DNA of 64,000 bases from Cladorhizidae sp. MBARI D1340-BT2 (lineage: Eukaryota > Porifera > Demospongiae > Poecilosclerida > Cladorhizidae). Each line of letters opens with the position of its first letter. Positions within the stretch are counted from its first letter, which is position 1. Made by a program: the position numbers and the translations under genes. The notes beneath the pieces are model-generated. The model worked only from the letters and a program-made list of their open reading frames with translations, was not told the origin of the DNA and did no database searches. The stretch lies in the NCBI GenBank assembly GCA_028752905.1, contig JAQNBH010000014.1, forward strand, positions 30,027,776 to 30,091,775, in the 5' to 3' direction. Of the stretch, positions 1 through 12,038 are shown piece by piece.

Positions 1-203
1 AGGGCCAGTACAGACCGCCAACTCACCCGATGCTGCCGGGTGTCACCCGATTTCAACACTAATCTCCAGATCTCCCGATTGAATATCGACTTTCATTTTT
101 TTAAAGATCAGGGTTCAGGTTTAAAAAATATATAAAATACAGATTATCACTCCCGATTAAATAATAAAGCAAAGATGTCAATGAGCATGAACAAACCCAA
201 GCT

Positions 204-1991
204 GTGAGAGCAAAGAGTATGTTGAGGAGGGTGGGGGTTGGGAGAGGGACCAAAGATAGGGAAACTGGGCGGTTGAGAGTGGCATTTGTTAATTGTAGAG
301 GATGGTGGTCAAGGGAGGTGGATTTGAAGGTAGTGTTGGGAATGAAGAAGTTTGATGTGCTGGGATTAGCGGAGACATTTTTGCAGAAGGAGGATGAGGT
401 GAGTGTGGCAGGATATGAGTGGTACGGCAGGAATAGAGAGGGTGGCAGGCGGGCGAGTGGAGGTGTGGGAGTTCTGGTGCATGAGAGTTTGGAATCTAGG
501 GTGAGGAAGTCAAGAGAAGGTTTGCTGTGGGTGGAGTTAAGCGGAGCGGGGAGAAGAAAAACCATGGTAGGGGTAGTGTATGTGAACCCAGAAGGAGTGA
601 GAGTGAGTGAGACGGAGGTATTGTTTGAGGTATTGCAGGAGGATGTGGTGAAGTATGAAGAGAAAGGGTTCAATGTTGTTATGATGGGGGACTTCAATGC
701 AAAGATAGGATTAGGAGTGGAGGACAACCCAAACAGTAATGGAAGGCGGTTGTTGGAGTTGGTTAGGGTTGGAGGTCTGGTTGTGGGGAACGAGTTGCAG
801 TGCTGTGAGGGCAGGTGGACGTGGGAATGTGGGGAGAGAAAGTCGGTCATAGACTATATGTTGTTTAGTGAGGACATGGATGTAGCTAGGGTGGTAGTTG
901 AGGACTCAGGCAAGCTGGATGTGGGGTCGGGCCATAACATTATTTGGGGAGAAATTACGTGGGGTAGGAGAGAGGTACAAGTGAGAAGAGAGCGACATAA
1001 ATGGAGAGTTGACAATAGGCTAGACTGGATGGAGTATCAGGAGGCAGTGGAGGAAATGTTCATGGGGTGGGAAGAGGAGGTGAGAGAGCTTGAGCAAGAG
1101 TTGGGAGGAAACATAGTTGAAGAGGTGTGGGGTAGGTGGAAGGAGAAAGTTTTGGCTGCAGCGGAGAAAGGAATTGGAAGGAAGAAGATTACAGACAGGT
1201 CAGAGGGATGGTGGTCAGGGGATGTGGAGTGGTTGATTGGTGTCAGGAAGGAGAAATGTAAGAGGCTAAGGGAAGCCAGGAAGAGAGGGGAGAGAGAGGT
1301 TACATTAAGACAACTATGGGATCACTATAGAGAAGCAAGAAAGGAAGTGAAAAAGACTATTAGGATAGAGAAGAAGGAATTGAGGAAGAGAACTATAAAG
1401 AAGATTAGAGAGCAAGGTGGGACTAGTTGTAAGCTGTTTTGGAATTATTTAAGAGCAAAGAGGAAGGAGAGAAGGATAAAAGGAGTGAGAGATGAAGAGG
1501 GAAGGATGGTAGAGGAGGAAGTCGAGGTGTTGGAGGTGATGGCAAAACACTGGGAAGAGCTGGGGAGGAAAAAAGAGGATGCCACAGTACAAGAAGTAGA
1601 GATGGAAGAAGTGGGTGGGCATGAGCTGGGTATGTGTGAAGAAGTAAGCTGGGAAGAAGTAGTAGAGGTATTAAAGTGTTTGAAGAGAGGAAAGGCACCA
1701 GGCCCTGATGGAATGTTGAATGAGATGCTGATGTATGGAGGTAGAAGGTTGGTGGAAGTGATGATGCAGGTGATGAATGTGGTGATGAGGATTGAGTGCT
1801 GCCCAGTGGACTGGAAGAGGAGTTTACTAGTACCTCTCCACAAGGATGGTGACGAGGATGAAGTAGGGAATTATAGGGGAATGGGAATTTCATTGTGTTG
1901 TAATGTGGTGAAGGTGTTTGCGAGAGTGTTGGCAAGGAGGTTGGGAGTGTTCGCTGAGGATGATTTTGACGGAAGCACAAGGAGGATTTAG
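204..1991 (+). pseudogene. LINE polyprotein, N-terminal part: AP endonuclease and start of RT
   Basis: This frame encodes the apurinic-like endonuclease that nicks target DNA for target-primed reverse transcription. Visible motifs are AFVNCRGWW near the start, GLAETF, MMGDFNAKIG at about residues 152-161, VIDYMLF and GSGHNIIW. These correspond to the N, E, GDFN and SDH-type motifs of the APE family. RT begins in the last third with KAPGPDGMLNEML. The first ATG is at 219; the open frame extends upstream to 204 with GTG. The frame runs off into an unrelated tail after about 1958, where one base has been gained or lost. The rest of the RT continues in the overlapping +1 frame. Without the shift this would be one polyprotein of more than 1100 residues. 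Confidence 0.85.
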
Positions 1992-3660
1992 GAGACAGAG
2001 GAGATGTTCAGACCAGTGGTTGGTGTTAAGAGGAGTTTGTGAAGTGAGGAAGAGCGAGAAAAAAGCTTCATATCTGGCTTTCCTGGATATAAGTAAGGCA
2101 TATGACAGTGTGTGGAGGGAGGGACTGTGGCAGAAGTTGAGGCAGTATGGAGTAGAAGAGAAGCTTGTGAGGACATGTGTAGGATTGTATAGTGGGGTGG
2201 AGACGACGGTGGTATTGAATGGAAGGAGGTCAAGGTGGTTCACTGTGGAGAATGGACTTAGGCAGGGATGTCCTTTGTCTCCACTTCTTTTCAATATATA
2301 TCTGATGGGAATGGCAGAGGAATTGGAGAGAGCTGAGCTAGGAGTCAAAGTGGAAGGCTGCTGGTGTGGGGCACTCATGTATGCAGATGATGTTGTTCTT
2401 CTGGCTGACTCAGGGGTGGAACTGCAAGCTATGTTGGATGTGGTACAGGCGTATGTGTTAAGGTGGAAGATGAAATTTAATAGCAAGAAGAGCAAGGTCA
2501 TGGTAGTAGGGAAGAAGGAATCAAAAGTGCATTGGAGGATTGGTGAGGAGATATTGGAAGAGGTCAAAGAATTCAAGTACTTAGGAATATGGTTTGATAG
2601 GAAGCTAAGGGGTAATGTTCAGTTAGAGAAGATGGCAAAGAAGGCAGAAGAGTGGGTTGGAAAGGTAATATGGATGAGTAGAGTGAATGGGCAGGTGGAA
2701 GTAGACAGAGGAAGAATGGTGTGGGAGCTTCTAGCGAGACCCTGTATGGAGCATGCAGCCGAAGTGTGGTGGACAGGAGGACGGAATGCTCGCAAGAAGT
2801 TGGAGTCAGCACAGATGAGAGTGGGTAGGAGACTGTTGGGGGCAAGTGATACAGTAGCAGGAGTGGCAATACGGGGAGATATGGGGTGGAGGAAGCTAGA
2901 GGAGAGGAGGGAAGAGATGAAGGTTTTGTTTGGCAAGAGATTAGAGGTGTTGGAACAGAGCAGATTGGTTAAAGTTGTTGTAAATAAACTACGAGAGGAT
3001 GGAGGAATTGGATGGTGGGAAGAATATGAGATCTTGAGGAGAAAGTACAAGATAAACAACGAGGTTGGGTCAGTGCGCAAGTGGAAGGGGAAAGTGAAGG
3101 TGAGAAATGAGAAGGACTGGGAGGAGGAAGTAGACGGGAAAAGTACGCTGAATTATTATAAATCGGCAAAGAATGGTGCAGGGGTGGAGAGGTATGTGAG
3201 GTCCATGCATGGTCAGGAAGGTGTGCGGCTGCAATTTAGACTGAGGACTGCATCAGCTGGGTTGTTAGAGGATAAGAAGAGATGTGGGATAGTTAGGGAT
3301 GAGAGGTGTATAATGTGTGATAGTGGAGCAGGGGAGGATGTGGAACATTTCTTGGTGACATGCGGGGAATTTGAGAGGGATCGGCTGGTTCTGATAGATG
3401 AGGTACACAGAATTGCAGGGGCAAGACAGTGGCTGGACGAATTAAGAAGAGTGAGTAAGGATGGAAAGGTGGCATTGCTTTTGGGGAAAGATGTGGAGGG
3501 AGTAAGTGATGCAGTGATGGAGGAGGTGGGTGAGTGTGTTATGTATTGGGTAGGGAAGTGGTGGCAGAGGAGAAAGGAATTGTTGTATGGTCAGCTGAGG
3601 AATGATCTTTGGTCCACTCCTGTCCCCCCCTTCCTGAGCAGCGGGACACTCGTAACTTAA
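1960..3660 (+). pseudogene. LINE polyprotein, C-terminal part: RT and zinc-binding tail
   Basis: Continuation of the LINE polyprotein in the +1 frame. RT motifs appear in order: FLDISKAYDSV (motif A), LRQGCPLSPLLFNIYL (motif B), MYADDVVLLADS (the catalytic YADD), KSKVMVVG and FKYLGIWFD. A cysteine/histidine cluster, CIMC followed by HFLVTC, lies near residues 470-490, a common feature of the C-terminus of APE-type LINE proteins. The frame is open to its stop at 3658-3660, so the element is disabled only by the single frame change near 1960, if that change is real and not an assembly error. Confidence 0.85.
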
Positions 3661-3829
3661 TATTGTGGATAATTTTATTAATTAAGTACTGGTTGACTTC
3701 TTTTTAAAATATAGATTGTTATTAGGTTAGTTACTAAATAGTTTCACACTGTGCTCAGCAATAGCAACATTAAATCATAAACCTGGTAACGGTGGTCGGT
3801 CTGCCAATTTTTTAATTTTAACTTTACCT

Positions 3830-4562
3830 TAGTTACATAAGCTGACATACATAGTACAATGCAGTATAGAGTACAATGTCCTTTAAAGTAAGTAAGTAAG
3901 AACAATAAATAAATAAATAAATAAATAATCTAAAGAATTCCATCCCCAACTGGAGGGTTGCGGCTAAGCTTAGCCAGAGCATAGCATTTCCTCTCCAGAG
4001 GCTGACCGACAACCGTTGGAAAATATGCCAAATTGCATCCCGATGAAGAACTCCCCAATCGCTGTGCTTGGTGACGACCGATGTCCGAGATGGTTCGTGC
4101 AGCCTCCTCACTCCAACCCCCAAGTGATTCCACAACTAGGGGAACGAAATCGACACCCACTGACTGGCAATCAGCCGAGTGAGCTGCTCTCTTCCGAGCC
4201 ATACCGACGGACAAAGCATAGCCTTGGGTGGAAGCAGCCCTGTCCACGGTGAGACGTTGGAGGGTGGAGATGACGTGGACATCTAGGGCAGCGGCACGAC
4301 CTCTCTTCCAGTTCAGAAGGAAAATATCTGCTGGACGACTCTGAGAGCCTGGAATAAGGGCAGGAATTTCTTTTCTAGGGGCGAGGGCGGCAGACTGAGA
4401 CACCGAGAAGATAGAGTCTCTGATGGCGTCATGACGGTGAATACGATCACCATCACCCCCACACCCAACCTGATGATCACCGAAAGAGTCCATGGCAACG
4501 TTGCAGATAGGGCAGATTGAACCGTCTTTCACCATCCTGAGGCCAAGCCAGTACTGCAAGCA
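3830..4562 (-). mobile_element. 5'-truncated LINE fragment of a different family, 3' end only
   Basis: On the minus strand 4559-3930 an open frame of 209 residues contains CPICNVAMDSFGDHQVGC, then RPADIFLLNW, ALDVHVISTLQ and FVPLVVESLGGW. This is recognisable as the extreme C-terminal domain (zinc-knuckle plus nuclease-like region) of R2/NeSL-type or related LINE proteins that is common in cnidarian and other invertebrate genomes; the family name is from memory and was not searched. Downstream the minus strand ends in a TTTA-repeat tail (3905-3928) and a CTTA repeat, typical of a LINE 3' tail. Family X sequence flanks it on both sides. Confidence 0.7.
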
Positions 4563-4826
4563 ATGTTGAAATTCGTTTACGTTGTACGTAGTACGAAGAG
4601 AGTAGTTTTGTCGATCGAGTCAAAGATAGCCATTCTAAGCAAGATATCAAATGGAGCCAGTCAAGCCGGGCTAGCGGAAGAGTAAGGCGTAGGGAAGTTG
4701 ACAATAACGGAGATAAAAAAGAACGAAGCCAAACTTCGAGAGTTCGCAGACAACCTGTCGGGGGATAAGTTCAGCTCGCAAAGTCATGCGCCTTGCTAAA
4801 GACGAACAACTAGAAAATGCTTTATA

Positions 4827-7616
4827 TTAATTCCACCTTCGTTAATTCATTATTAGTTAAATGTGACATTTGTTTTGTACAAGAGCATTGGCTTTTCAGT
4901 GAGCAACTCTCTGATTTTGATTTTGACATTAGTTCTAATTTTTGTTCATTGGGTGTGAGTGGCATGGACAGTAGTGAACTAATTGTTGGAAGGCCATCGG
5001 AAATCTCTCATTCCTATTGTAACTAGACTTGATTCTAATTCCACACGTTTCTGTGCACTCATTAAATCTAACTGTTATGTTACACTTTTTGTCGTGTTTA
5101 TTTACCCACTAATTATAACTATCAATCTAAGGATTTCTTTTTGGAAACTATTAACTTACAGGTTTCATTGATTCTCAAACTTTTGATAACATTATCATTG
5201 CTGGAGATTTTAATGTTGGTTCATCATATTTTCGTAATTCTTTATGTTCCTTCATGTCTGACTTTAATCTTGATGCTGTTGACCTCACATAATTATAACT
5301 CCATTCAGTTTACTTACGAGAGGGATGATGGTTTGGTCAGATCGTGGCCTGATCATATTCTTACACCTAGTCATCTTTCTAATCTTGTCAGTAAAACAAG
5401 TGTGTTCATTCGGCCAACAATTTCTCTGGTCATATTCCTCTGTGTTTTTGTTACAGGCTTGCTAGCAGTAACATTATGACAATAACCAGGATTTTGCCTG
5501 CAAAGGTTCTGACAATTTAAAAAATATTGATTGGTATAAAATTACATCATCTGCTAATCTTCCTGAGTTGGTTCCAGAATTCTTCTGTAGATTGTGTCGA
5601 TCACAGGCGACACATTGACAACTGCTGTGAAAAACTCTTTCATTTTCTGGTAAAATTTCAAGTGTAAACGTCCTAAAGTAGTTCCTGGTTGGAATGTTCA
5701 TGTTAGCAGGTTCAGAGAGTCTGCTACACTCTGGAATAGACTGTGGGTTGAAGCTGGTTGTCCCTCTGCTGGTGTTCTATTTGATATTAGGAAACGGACT
5801 AAGGCCAAGTACAAGTATGCAGTTAGAAGAGTGAAACGCAGGAAAAATAGCAAGAAGATTCAAACAGCCCTGTTTAACAAGAATACTTGCACATTTTGGA
5901 AGGAAGTGAAGAAAGTTAAGGCCTCATCTACCAGTCACAGACGTGCATGTCCAGTTGTTGATGGTCATTCCAATAATACTGACATAAGCAACAATTTTCG
6001 TGCAAAGCTTATCTAAATAGCTCTGATACTTTGTCTAGGGATTTACTTCTATCTGGCCTTGACTCCTCTATCTCCTGTAATGACTTAATCAATGTTGTCA
6101 TAACACCTCCAAATGTCTGAAGAGTCTAGGTAGGGATAAATCTGATGGCACGTGCTTGTCTTCAAATCATCTAATTCTTGCTTCACCTGTCCTCTGTAAT
6201 TTTCTCTCTGACTTGTTTTCTGTCATACTTAGGCATGGTTATATGCCAACTGTCTTAAGAAACTGTATCATAGTACCCATACCTAAACCCATGAAGGATC
6301 CATCTCTATCAGATAGTTACAGACCTGTTGCATTGGCACCCAACATTAGTAAGGTTCTGGAGAAATGCATTTTACATCAATATAACTCTCATTTTCCAAG
6401 CCAGATTTTTCCACTGACCTCTATACTGGAGTTTTGAAGAATGTTGTCTCTTCATACATGCATAATGGTTCCAAGGTTTATGCTTGTTTTTTTAGACGCA
6501 AGTAAAGCATTTGATAGAGTCAACCATGATCTTCTGTTTAGAACTTTGTTGAAGAAAAAGCTTCCTGCTGCTATTCTTCGTTTTCTTTTTTCATGGTTTA
6601 TTAAAGATCAATCTCTCTGTGTTCGTTGGAACTCGATATTATCCTCTTCTTTTGGTGTTTCCAATGGTGTTTGGCAAGGTGGTGTTCTGTCCCCTATTCT
6701 GTTCACAGTGTATATAGCTCTCTAGACTATCTAACTTGGCATTGGTTGTCACTTCGGATACCATTTTGTTGGCTCATTATGTTATGCTGATGACATTGTG
6801 CTCTTGGCTCTTTCTCCATCTGGTCTTCGTTGTCTTCTGTCAGAGTGTGAGAAGTTTGCAAGTGACTTTGGTCTACTAACAAGACTCAGCTTATCTATTT
6901 TTGCTCACATCTAAATTCTACTCTACCTCATGATTCTTTCCACTTTCTAGGTAATACTTGAACTTTCTCTACTTACGTTGATCATCTTGGTCATATTCTT
7001 GAATGCACACTAAATGATACAAACGATATTAAGAGAGTCACTGATGCTATGTGTAGGAAAGCTAATTTTATTTTACATACTTTTTCATATTGTGATCCAG
7101 TTGTTAAAACAAAACTTTTTGATTTACATTGCCTTTCCCTCTATGGTGGGATTCTCTGGAACTTGAGTTGTAAGCAGTTAAAGTCACTTGAAACTGCTTA
7201 CAACAATATTTTACGAAGACTACCTAGAAAGTGCCATACCAGAATTCGTCACCTTACAGCTGGTGTGCAGAGTATATATAACAGACTTATTAATTTATTT
7301 TCCTCTTTTATTTTTAGATCGTGTTTCTCCGTCTGTCCTCTTATTAAATATATTTTTACGGCTTCCTCTCAACTTCTATCTACTTCTATATCGGATTTAA
7401 GTAAATTTCAGTTTATTAAGATGTATATATCATGCTGATGACTATATTTGTGTTGATTTTGTCCGTAATTTAAGATTGAATAGGCTAAACTTGGATCTAC
7501 CAACTACTGATAAACTTATTAACATTGTTTGTTGTGATTAAAATGTATGTTTCTATATTATATGTATGCTATATGTACACCTAGATTGGTGTGTTTCATG
7601 AATTTATTATTATTAT
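4827..7616 (+). mobile_element. Decayed CR1/L2-like LINE
   Basis: An insertion into family X, between GCTTTATAT on the left and TATCTGTTTGG on the right. Broken reading frames in different phases show an endonuclease start (CDICFVQEHWL at about 4865), an RT block with RNCIIVPIPKP and SYRPVALAPNISKVLEKC (6260-6380), FLDASKAFDRVNHDLL (about 6490), GVWQGGVLSPILF (about 6670), CYADDIVLLA (about 6785) and a C-terminal part to 7437. The 3' end is an ATT-repeat tail at 7603-7618. Many stops and frame changes make it inactive and clearly older than the LINE at 170-3778. Confidence 0.8.
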
Positions 7617-8639
7617 TATCTGTTTGGTTTATTCAGAAAAGGGAGCAAGACCCAAGGCACTGCAGTCGGTGGACTATTTCTCAGAGAAAATAGAACATAT
7701 GAATATAAATAATATGAAAAAATATGTATGTAAAACAGCATGCCAGTTACTGAGGACCTAAATCCTCTAGTACCAGGAAGTGTGCTTCTTATTATTCAAA
7801 GGACCTGCAGATTAAAACGATATTGAAAATAATTCCAACGTGATTCAGCATTTTAATTACATTCATGAATTTATAATTAATTTTGATGTTTTTGGCATAT
7901 CCGAACTTTTTGCTTATCCGAACTACTTTGTCAGCGTTTCAAATACCTATTTCGTGTCGCTGAGGTAGTTGTTGTCCTCCCTCACAGTAATGCTGAAGAA
8001 GAATGACTCTCGAGCATTTTCGGATGGAAAGAATAAGACGCGCTCGGCAATAAAGCTCGATGGCACTTAGTCAAGTATTCTAGCCATGAAGCTAGCATTC
8101 CCTGAATCTGAAGTTCCCTGTTAACGCTGGGTGCCTGATGAGAAAATTTTGGACCATGCAAAAAGGGCAACTTCTTGCTGTAATCAGAATCATTAAACTG
8201 ATAGCAGTGTATCATTTGGGGGAGAAATTAATTTAGTATGCTACATGCTATGTTATGACTTGATGCAAATGATAACCAGATTTTATACCAAATCTCCAGA
8301 TTTTTCGAGGATTTTTTGGGGGATCTCCAGATTTTCATGACTCTGGGGTTGGCAGGACACACATGCAGAATGTTTAAGGGAGGCCTAGTGGTATATAGGC
8401 CCTGGTGGATTATGCTGCCTATTTTTCTTTCCTTTTATGCTCCTAATATTCACCTATTTTTCTTTTCATTCTACCTCCTTTTATGAAATTATGCTACCCA
8501 TTTTTCTTTTCAATATACCTCTTTTTCTCAATTATGCTTTGACAAACAATTGTTACATCATATAAAAAGAGAATATAGGCAATCAAGGATTCAAGATTCG
8601 AGACATAACAGTTACAATTATCTATCGACTATAGTTGTA

Positions 8640-8972
8640 CTATAACATAACAGAAAGTTGTAAGTAATCCTCCAAAGAAGTTTCTTGCTTCGTAGAAAAG
8701 GTATTGCTCAAAATTGAGAATGCACGTTCAGCTGCAGCTGACGAAGGCTGCACCAATAAGACTAATCTACACGTGTGAGTCCAGTTAGGCAATCTACCAT
8801 TCTCCTCATGGCACTTCCACCACTCAATGGTTTCTACGCTATCCGAAACATCCTCAGCTGCTGCAAGATATTCAGGTAACTCAGACTTTAAGCCATTAAT
8901 CACTTCTGTGTTCAAGAATGGGAAGACAGTAAGTGAATCAATATCAACAGCAGTTGGCTTGAGTTCATTCAC
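8640..8972 (-). pseudogene. hAT transposase C-terminal dimerisation domain
   Basis: C-terminal part of the same transposase in another frame. SSAAAERAFSILSNTF followed by TSLEDYLQLSVML is the hallmark hAT C-terminal dimerisation region, which also carries the catalytic Glu. Separated from the main frame by at least one frame change. Reading frame and motif are otherwise well kept. Confidence 0.85.
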
Positions 8973-9099
8973 TTTTGAAGGTGAAAAATAACGTGCTGCC
9001 TTAAAGGCAAGTCAATAGGCCTGAGATCTCTGTCAAACTTCTCCTTGAAGTACGAGTAGGCAGGGACACTCACGTGTAGAATTTCCTCCTGACAGATGC

Positions 9100-10329
9100 T
9101 TAGAGACTGCAGCCACATGTGGATAGTATTGTGACGAGACATGAGAATACAGAAGACTGATAGGCAACTAACACTAATGTCCCATCACCTTCCAATGAGT
9201 ATGTTGTCTTGACGAACGGTTCCATTGCATCTACTGTTATATCGAGCTCCATTTTCAGTTTCCTACATGCTGCTTGATTGTCAATGATTTCCAGTAGTTT
9301 TCCAGTTGTACATGGAGGTAAATCACTGCCATGCAGAAAATCAGGCACATCTCCAAACATGTCATGCAATTTGTGGATAACTTCAAACTTACTCCACCAT
9401 CTGGTTGCTGAATAGGTTGGAGTGGACAATCCAGTCTGTGTCTTCCATGCAAGCCTTGACTTCAGACTGTGAGCGAACAAGCTTATCCAAGCCTTTATGA
9501 ACACATCTAAGATAGGTGTTTTCATTCTTTCTCCAACATGATCCAGAGTGTGCGAAAAACAGCCGATATCCTTTATCTTATTATAGATCACAGATATGGT
9601 CCTCATTGCCACATCATTCACTGATGCATGGTCCCTCATTGCTGCTATAATCAAATTAGAAGCAATTGACAGCTCAGTTGACAAAGCAGTTATTAGTTGC
9701 CGAGCACATTCTTCTCCAGTGATGGATTTAGCTAAAAGCATCAGCCGACAAACACGCTGCTTGATAGCCCACTCTTTATCTATGTAACGTAGAACAATAA
9801 CAAAGGCCTCACACACATCATGGGTCGTTCCATCAAAAATGATTGCTACATGTCTCCCGCAAATATCTTGTTTCAGTTTACTGATTTCATCATGCAAGAT
9901 GAATGGTATCAGACGACGAAGGTGTGGTGAATCAGATAGGGTAAATGCATTTTCTTCAAGTAGGTCCCTAAAGGCGTCTAACTTGCTGAGAGGAACACCT
10001 GCTTTTAGTAGAGCAGTCACTACATTCACTCTGTACATACGGGTAGAATCGGGTAATGTTTCACCTGATGGATGAACTTCTTTATCAAATTGCCAGAGTG
10101 ACCTCATTAAGCCTAATTGACACTTTTCTTTCGATACCAAACGTTCCTTGCCCCTCACATGCTTCAGAGACTTGATGTGAAACTCTAAGGAACTTTTCTT
10201 TACAGAGAGTTGTTCCCGGCAGCCTGAACAACTGACTGGCAACTCTGTGTAGTCTGAGCTGGTACTTTCATTGATATCACACACATTGTCAGTGTCACCA
10301 TCTAGTCCTGCCTCTATTGTCTCAGCCAT
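9100..10329 (-). pseudogene. hAT transposase, N-terminal and catalytic part
   Basis: Starts at an ATG at 10329. Residues about 33-62 form a BED-like zinc finger (CSGC then H and H in HIKSLKH). The RNase H-like core follows: IIFDGTTHD (first catalytic Asp region), MRDHASVNDVAM (second Asp region), a cysteine/histidine pair in GCFSHTLDH, and SATRWWSKFEV (the TRW motif typical of hAT). The frame breaks near 9100; coding similarity continues in other frames through 8973-9099 (for example SYFKEKFDRDLRP). The transposase is therefore frameshifted. Confidence 0.8.
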
Positions 10330-10875
10330 ATACTTCAGCTACAAATAGCTAGCTACAAACTCAACTGTTCAGTGCACAATGACTTGGCCATGTGGTCTGT
10401 ACACAATGAAGTAATTAACTGCCAAGCAGACTAACCCTTTACCAGTAGACAAGTTGTGAAATGACCACACTATGGTTATTTCACAACTGGAATCTTACCC
10501 ACCCATATCCTGCATGCTTTTTAATTAAGATGCTGGCTAAGTGTGTACAATTTCAATAGGTGAGACTTGAGAGGTGTGGATAAGCTGTTTGATGCATTCA
10601 GTCACTCTTATGGATTTCTCCTGAAAGTCTGCCTATTTTTCCTGAAAGTCTGCCTATTTTTCCTGAAAGCTTGCCAGCATTATTCTCATCCCCAAAATTA
10701 TGCTAGCATAATCCGCCAGGGCCTACCTAGTGGGCCATTAAAAATATATATATATAACTTTGCTACACATGAATGCTATTTTGCAATGTTGGAGAGTTCT
10801 TATGCTTCACCAGGAAGTTATATGATACTTTTTATACACACTATACAATCAAATCTTATTCCAAGAGCTAGGGCT

Positions 10876-11705
10876 AGGGCTAGGGCTGGTACAATGAGAG
10901 TACATTGGTGTGTACTATTATATATCAACACCAGATTGGTGTTTACTATTATATTTCAACACCAATGAGAGTACATTGGTGTGAACTATTAAATATCATT
11001 ACCAATGTGCTGTGTACTATTTTATATCAACAGCAATGAGAGTACTTTGGTGTGTACTATTATATATCAACACCAGATTGGTGTTTACTATTATATATCA
11101 ACACCAATGAGAGTACTTTGGCACCAGATTGGTGTTTACTATTATATAGCAACACCAATGAGAGTATATTGGTGTGTACTATTATATATCAACACCAATG
11201 TGAGTACATTGGTGTGTACTATTATATATCAACACCAATGTGAGTACATTGGTGTGTACTATTATATATCAACACCAATGTGAGTACATTGGTGTGTACT
11301 ATTTTATATCAACACCAGATTGGTGTTTACTATTATATTTCAACACCAATGAGAGTACATTGGTGTGAACTATTAAATATCATTACCAATGTGCTGTGTA
11401 CTATTTTATATCAACAGCAATGAGAGTACTTTGGTGTGTACTATTATATATCAACACCAGATTGGTGTTTACTATTATATATCAACACCAATGAGAGTAC
11501 TTTGGCACCAGATTGGTGTTTACTATTATATAGCAACACCAATGAGAGTATATTGGTGTGTACTATTATATATCAACACCAATGTGAGTACATTGGTGTG
11601 TACTATTATATATCAACACCAATGTGAGTACATTGGTGTGTACTATTATATATCAACACCAATGTGAGTACATTGGTGTGTACTATTTTATATCAACACC
11701 AATGT
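10876..11705. repeat. 40-bp palindromic minisatellite, block 1, with a 384-bp higher-order duplication
   Basis: Units contain ACACCAATG, a 6-base spacer (typically AGAGTA) and CATTGGTGT, so each monomer can form a 9-bp stem. The rest of the unit is AT-rich (TACTATTATATATCA). Positions 10927-11310 and 11311 to about 11694 are two near-identical 384-bp copies, which makes this a two-level array. Long open frames here (for example 11005-11283 and 11389-11667) only reflect the repeat. Confidence 0.95.
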
Positions 11706-12038
11706 ACTCACATTGGTGTTAGGGATCCCCAGCGGAATCCCAATGAACATCCCTAACAACAACAGTAAATAAGCAAGTGGACTTATATGTGTATGCTTTT
11801 AGACTGAACAGAGTGCAGGCACAAGCCTGCATATGCACAACCAACAATAACTAATGAAGTGTTGATTGTGTGGTTATATCTCGTGATAGTCCAGCTGGAA
11901 GTTTAATTAAGAATCCCAGCTGGGAAGTCGAGAGACAGTTGAGTTGAGTAGAGTTGAGTTGAGTAGAGTTGTTGTAGTCATGGCTGTTTTGTATGAGCTT
12001 GAAATAATTCTTTAAACTTATATTGTCAACCTGAGGAG
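11706..12038. other. Unique spacer between minisatellite and LTR element
   Basis: No gene seen. GTTAGGGA (11718-11725) and its inverted form TCCCTAAC (11750-11757) bound a 24-base spacer. A short GAGTTGAGTAGAGTT repeat lies at 11938-11972. The last bases AGGAG (12034-12038) are the left target duplication of the LTR element. Confidence 0.6.

Larger units (their letters stand above)
170..3778 (+). mobile_element. APE-type LINE (non-LTR retrotransposon), almost full length
   Basis: The element carries an endonuclease-RT polyprotein in two overlapping frames, followed by a short 3' UTR that ends near CAATAGCAACATTAAATCATA. The same 3' UTR is shared with the truncated copy at 21.0 kb, which fixes the 3' end. 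It sits inside family X: the sequence on both sides resumes the intact family X sequence. Flanking ATTAAATAATAAA and ATTAAATCATAAA differ by one base and could be the target duplication, although the second overlaps the element's own 3' end. The sense strand is strikingly purine-rich throughout. Confidence 0.85.
11..8355 (-). mobile_element. Family X DNA transposon, copy 1, split by three retroelement insertions
   Basis: The left edge begins CAGACCGCCAAC, a one-base-shorter version of the CAGACCTGCCAAC terminus of the intact copy at 39654-40857, and the right edge ends GGTTGGCAGG near 8355 with the last few bases lost. Pieces at about 11-168, 3779-3805, 4567-4826 and 7617-8355 align in order, inverted, with the intact copy. 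The gaps between them hold a LINE, a minus-strand LINE 3' end and a CR1/L2-like LINE. No transposase is visible in the family X pieces, so this is a non-autonomous or decayed element. The superfamily is not established. The strand is given relative to the copy at 39.7 kb. Confidence 0.75.
8392..10725 (-). mobile_element. hAT-superfamily DNA transposon
   Basis: Terminal inverted repeats TAGGCCCTGGTGGATTATGCT (8396-8416) and, inverted, TAGGCCCTGGCGGATTATGCT (10725-10705) differ at one position. CCTAGTGG occurs directly outside both ends (8384-8391 and 10726-10733). This is an 8-bp target duplication, as expected for hAT, with four extra bases (TATA) on the left side. Between the ends lies a minus-strand transposase in two main frames. 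The element abuts the damaged end of family X copy 1. Confidence 0.85.

Noticed and set aside
101..850. Minus-strand Ser/Thr/Pro-rich frames opposite the LINE
   Set aside because: Antisense shadow of the purine-rich LINE coding strand.
10876..11705. Possible CRISPR array because of regular palindromic units
   Set aside because: Units are directly adjacent and there are no unique spacers or cas genes; this is a eukaryotic minisatellite.
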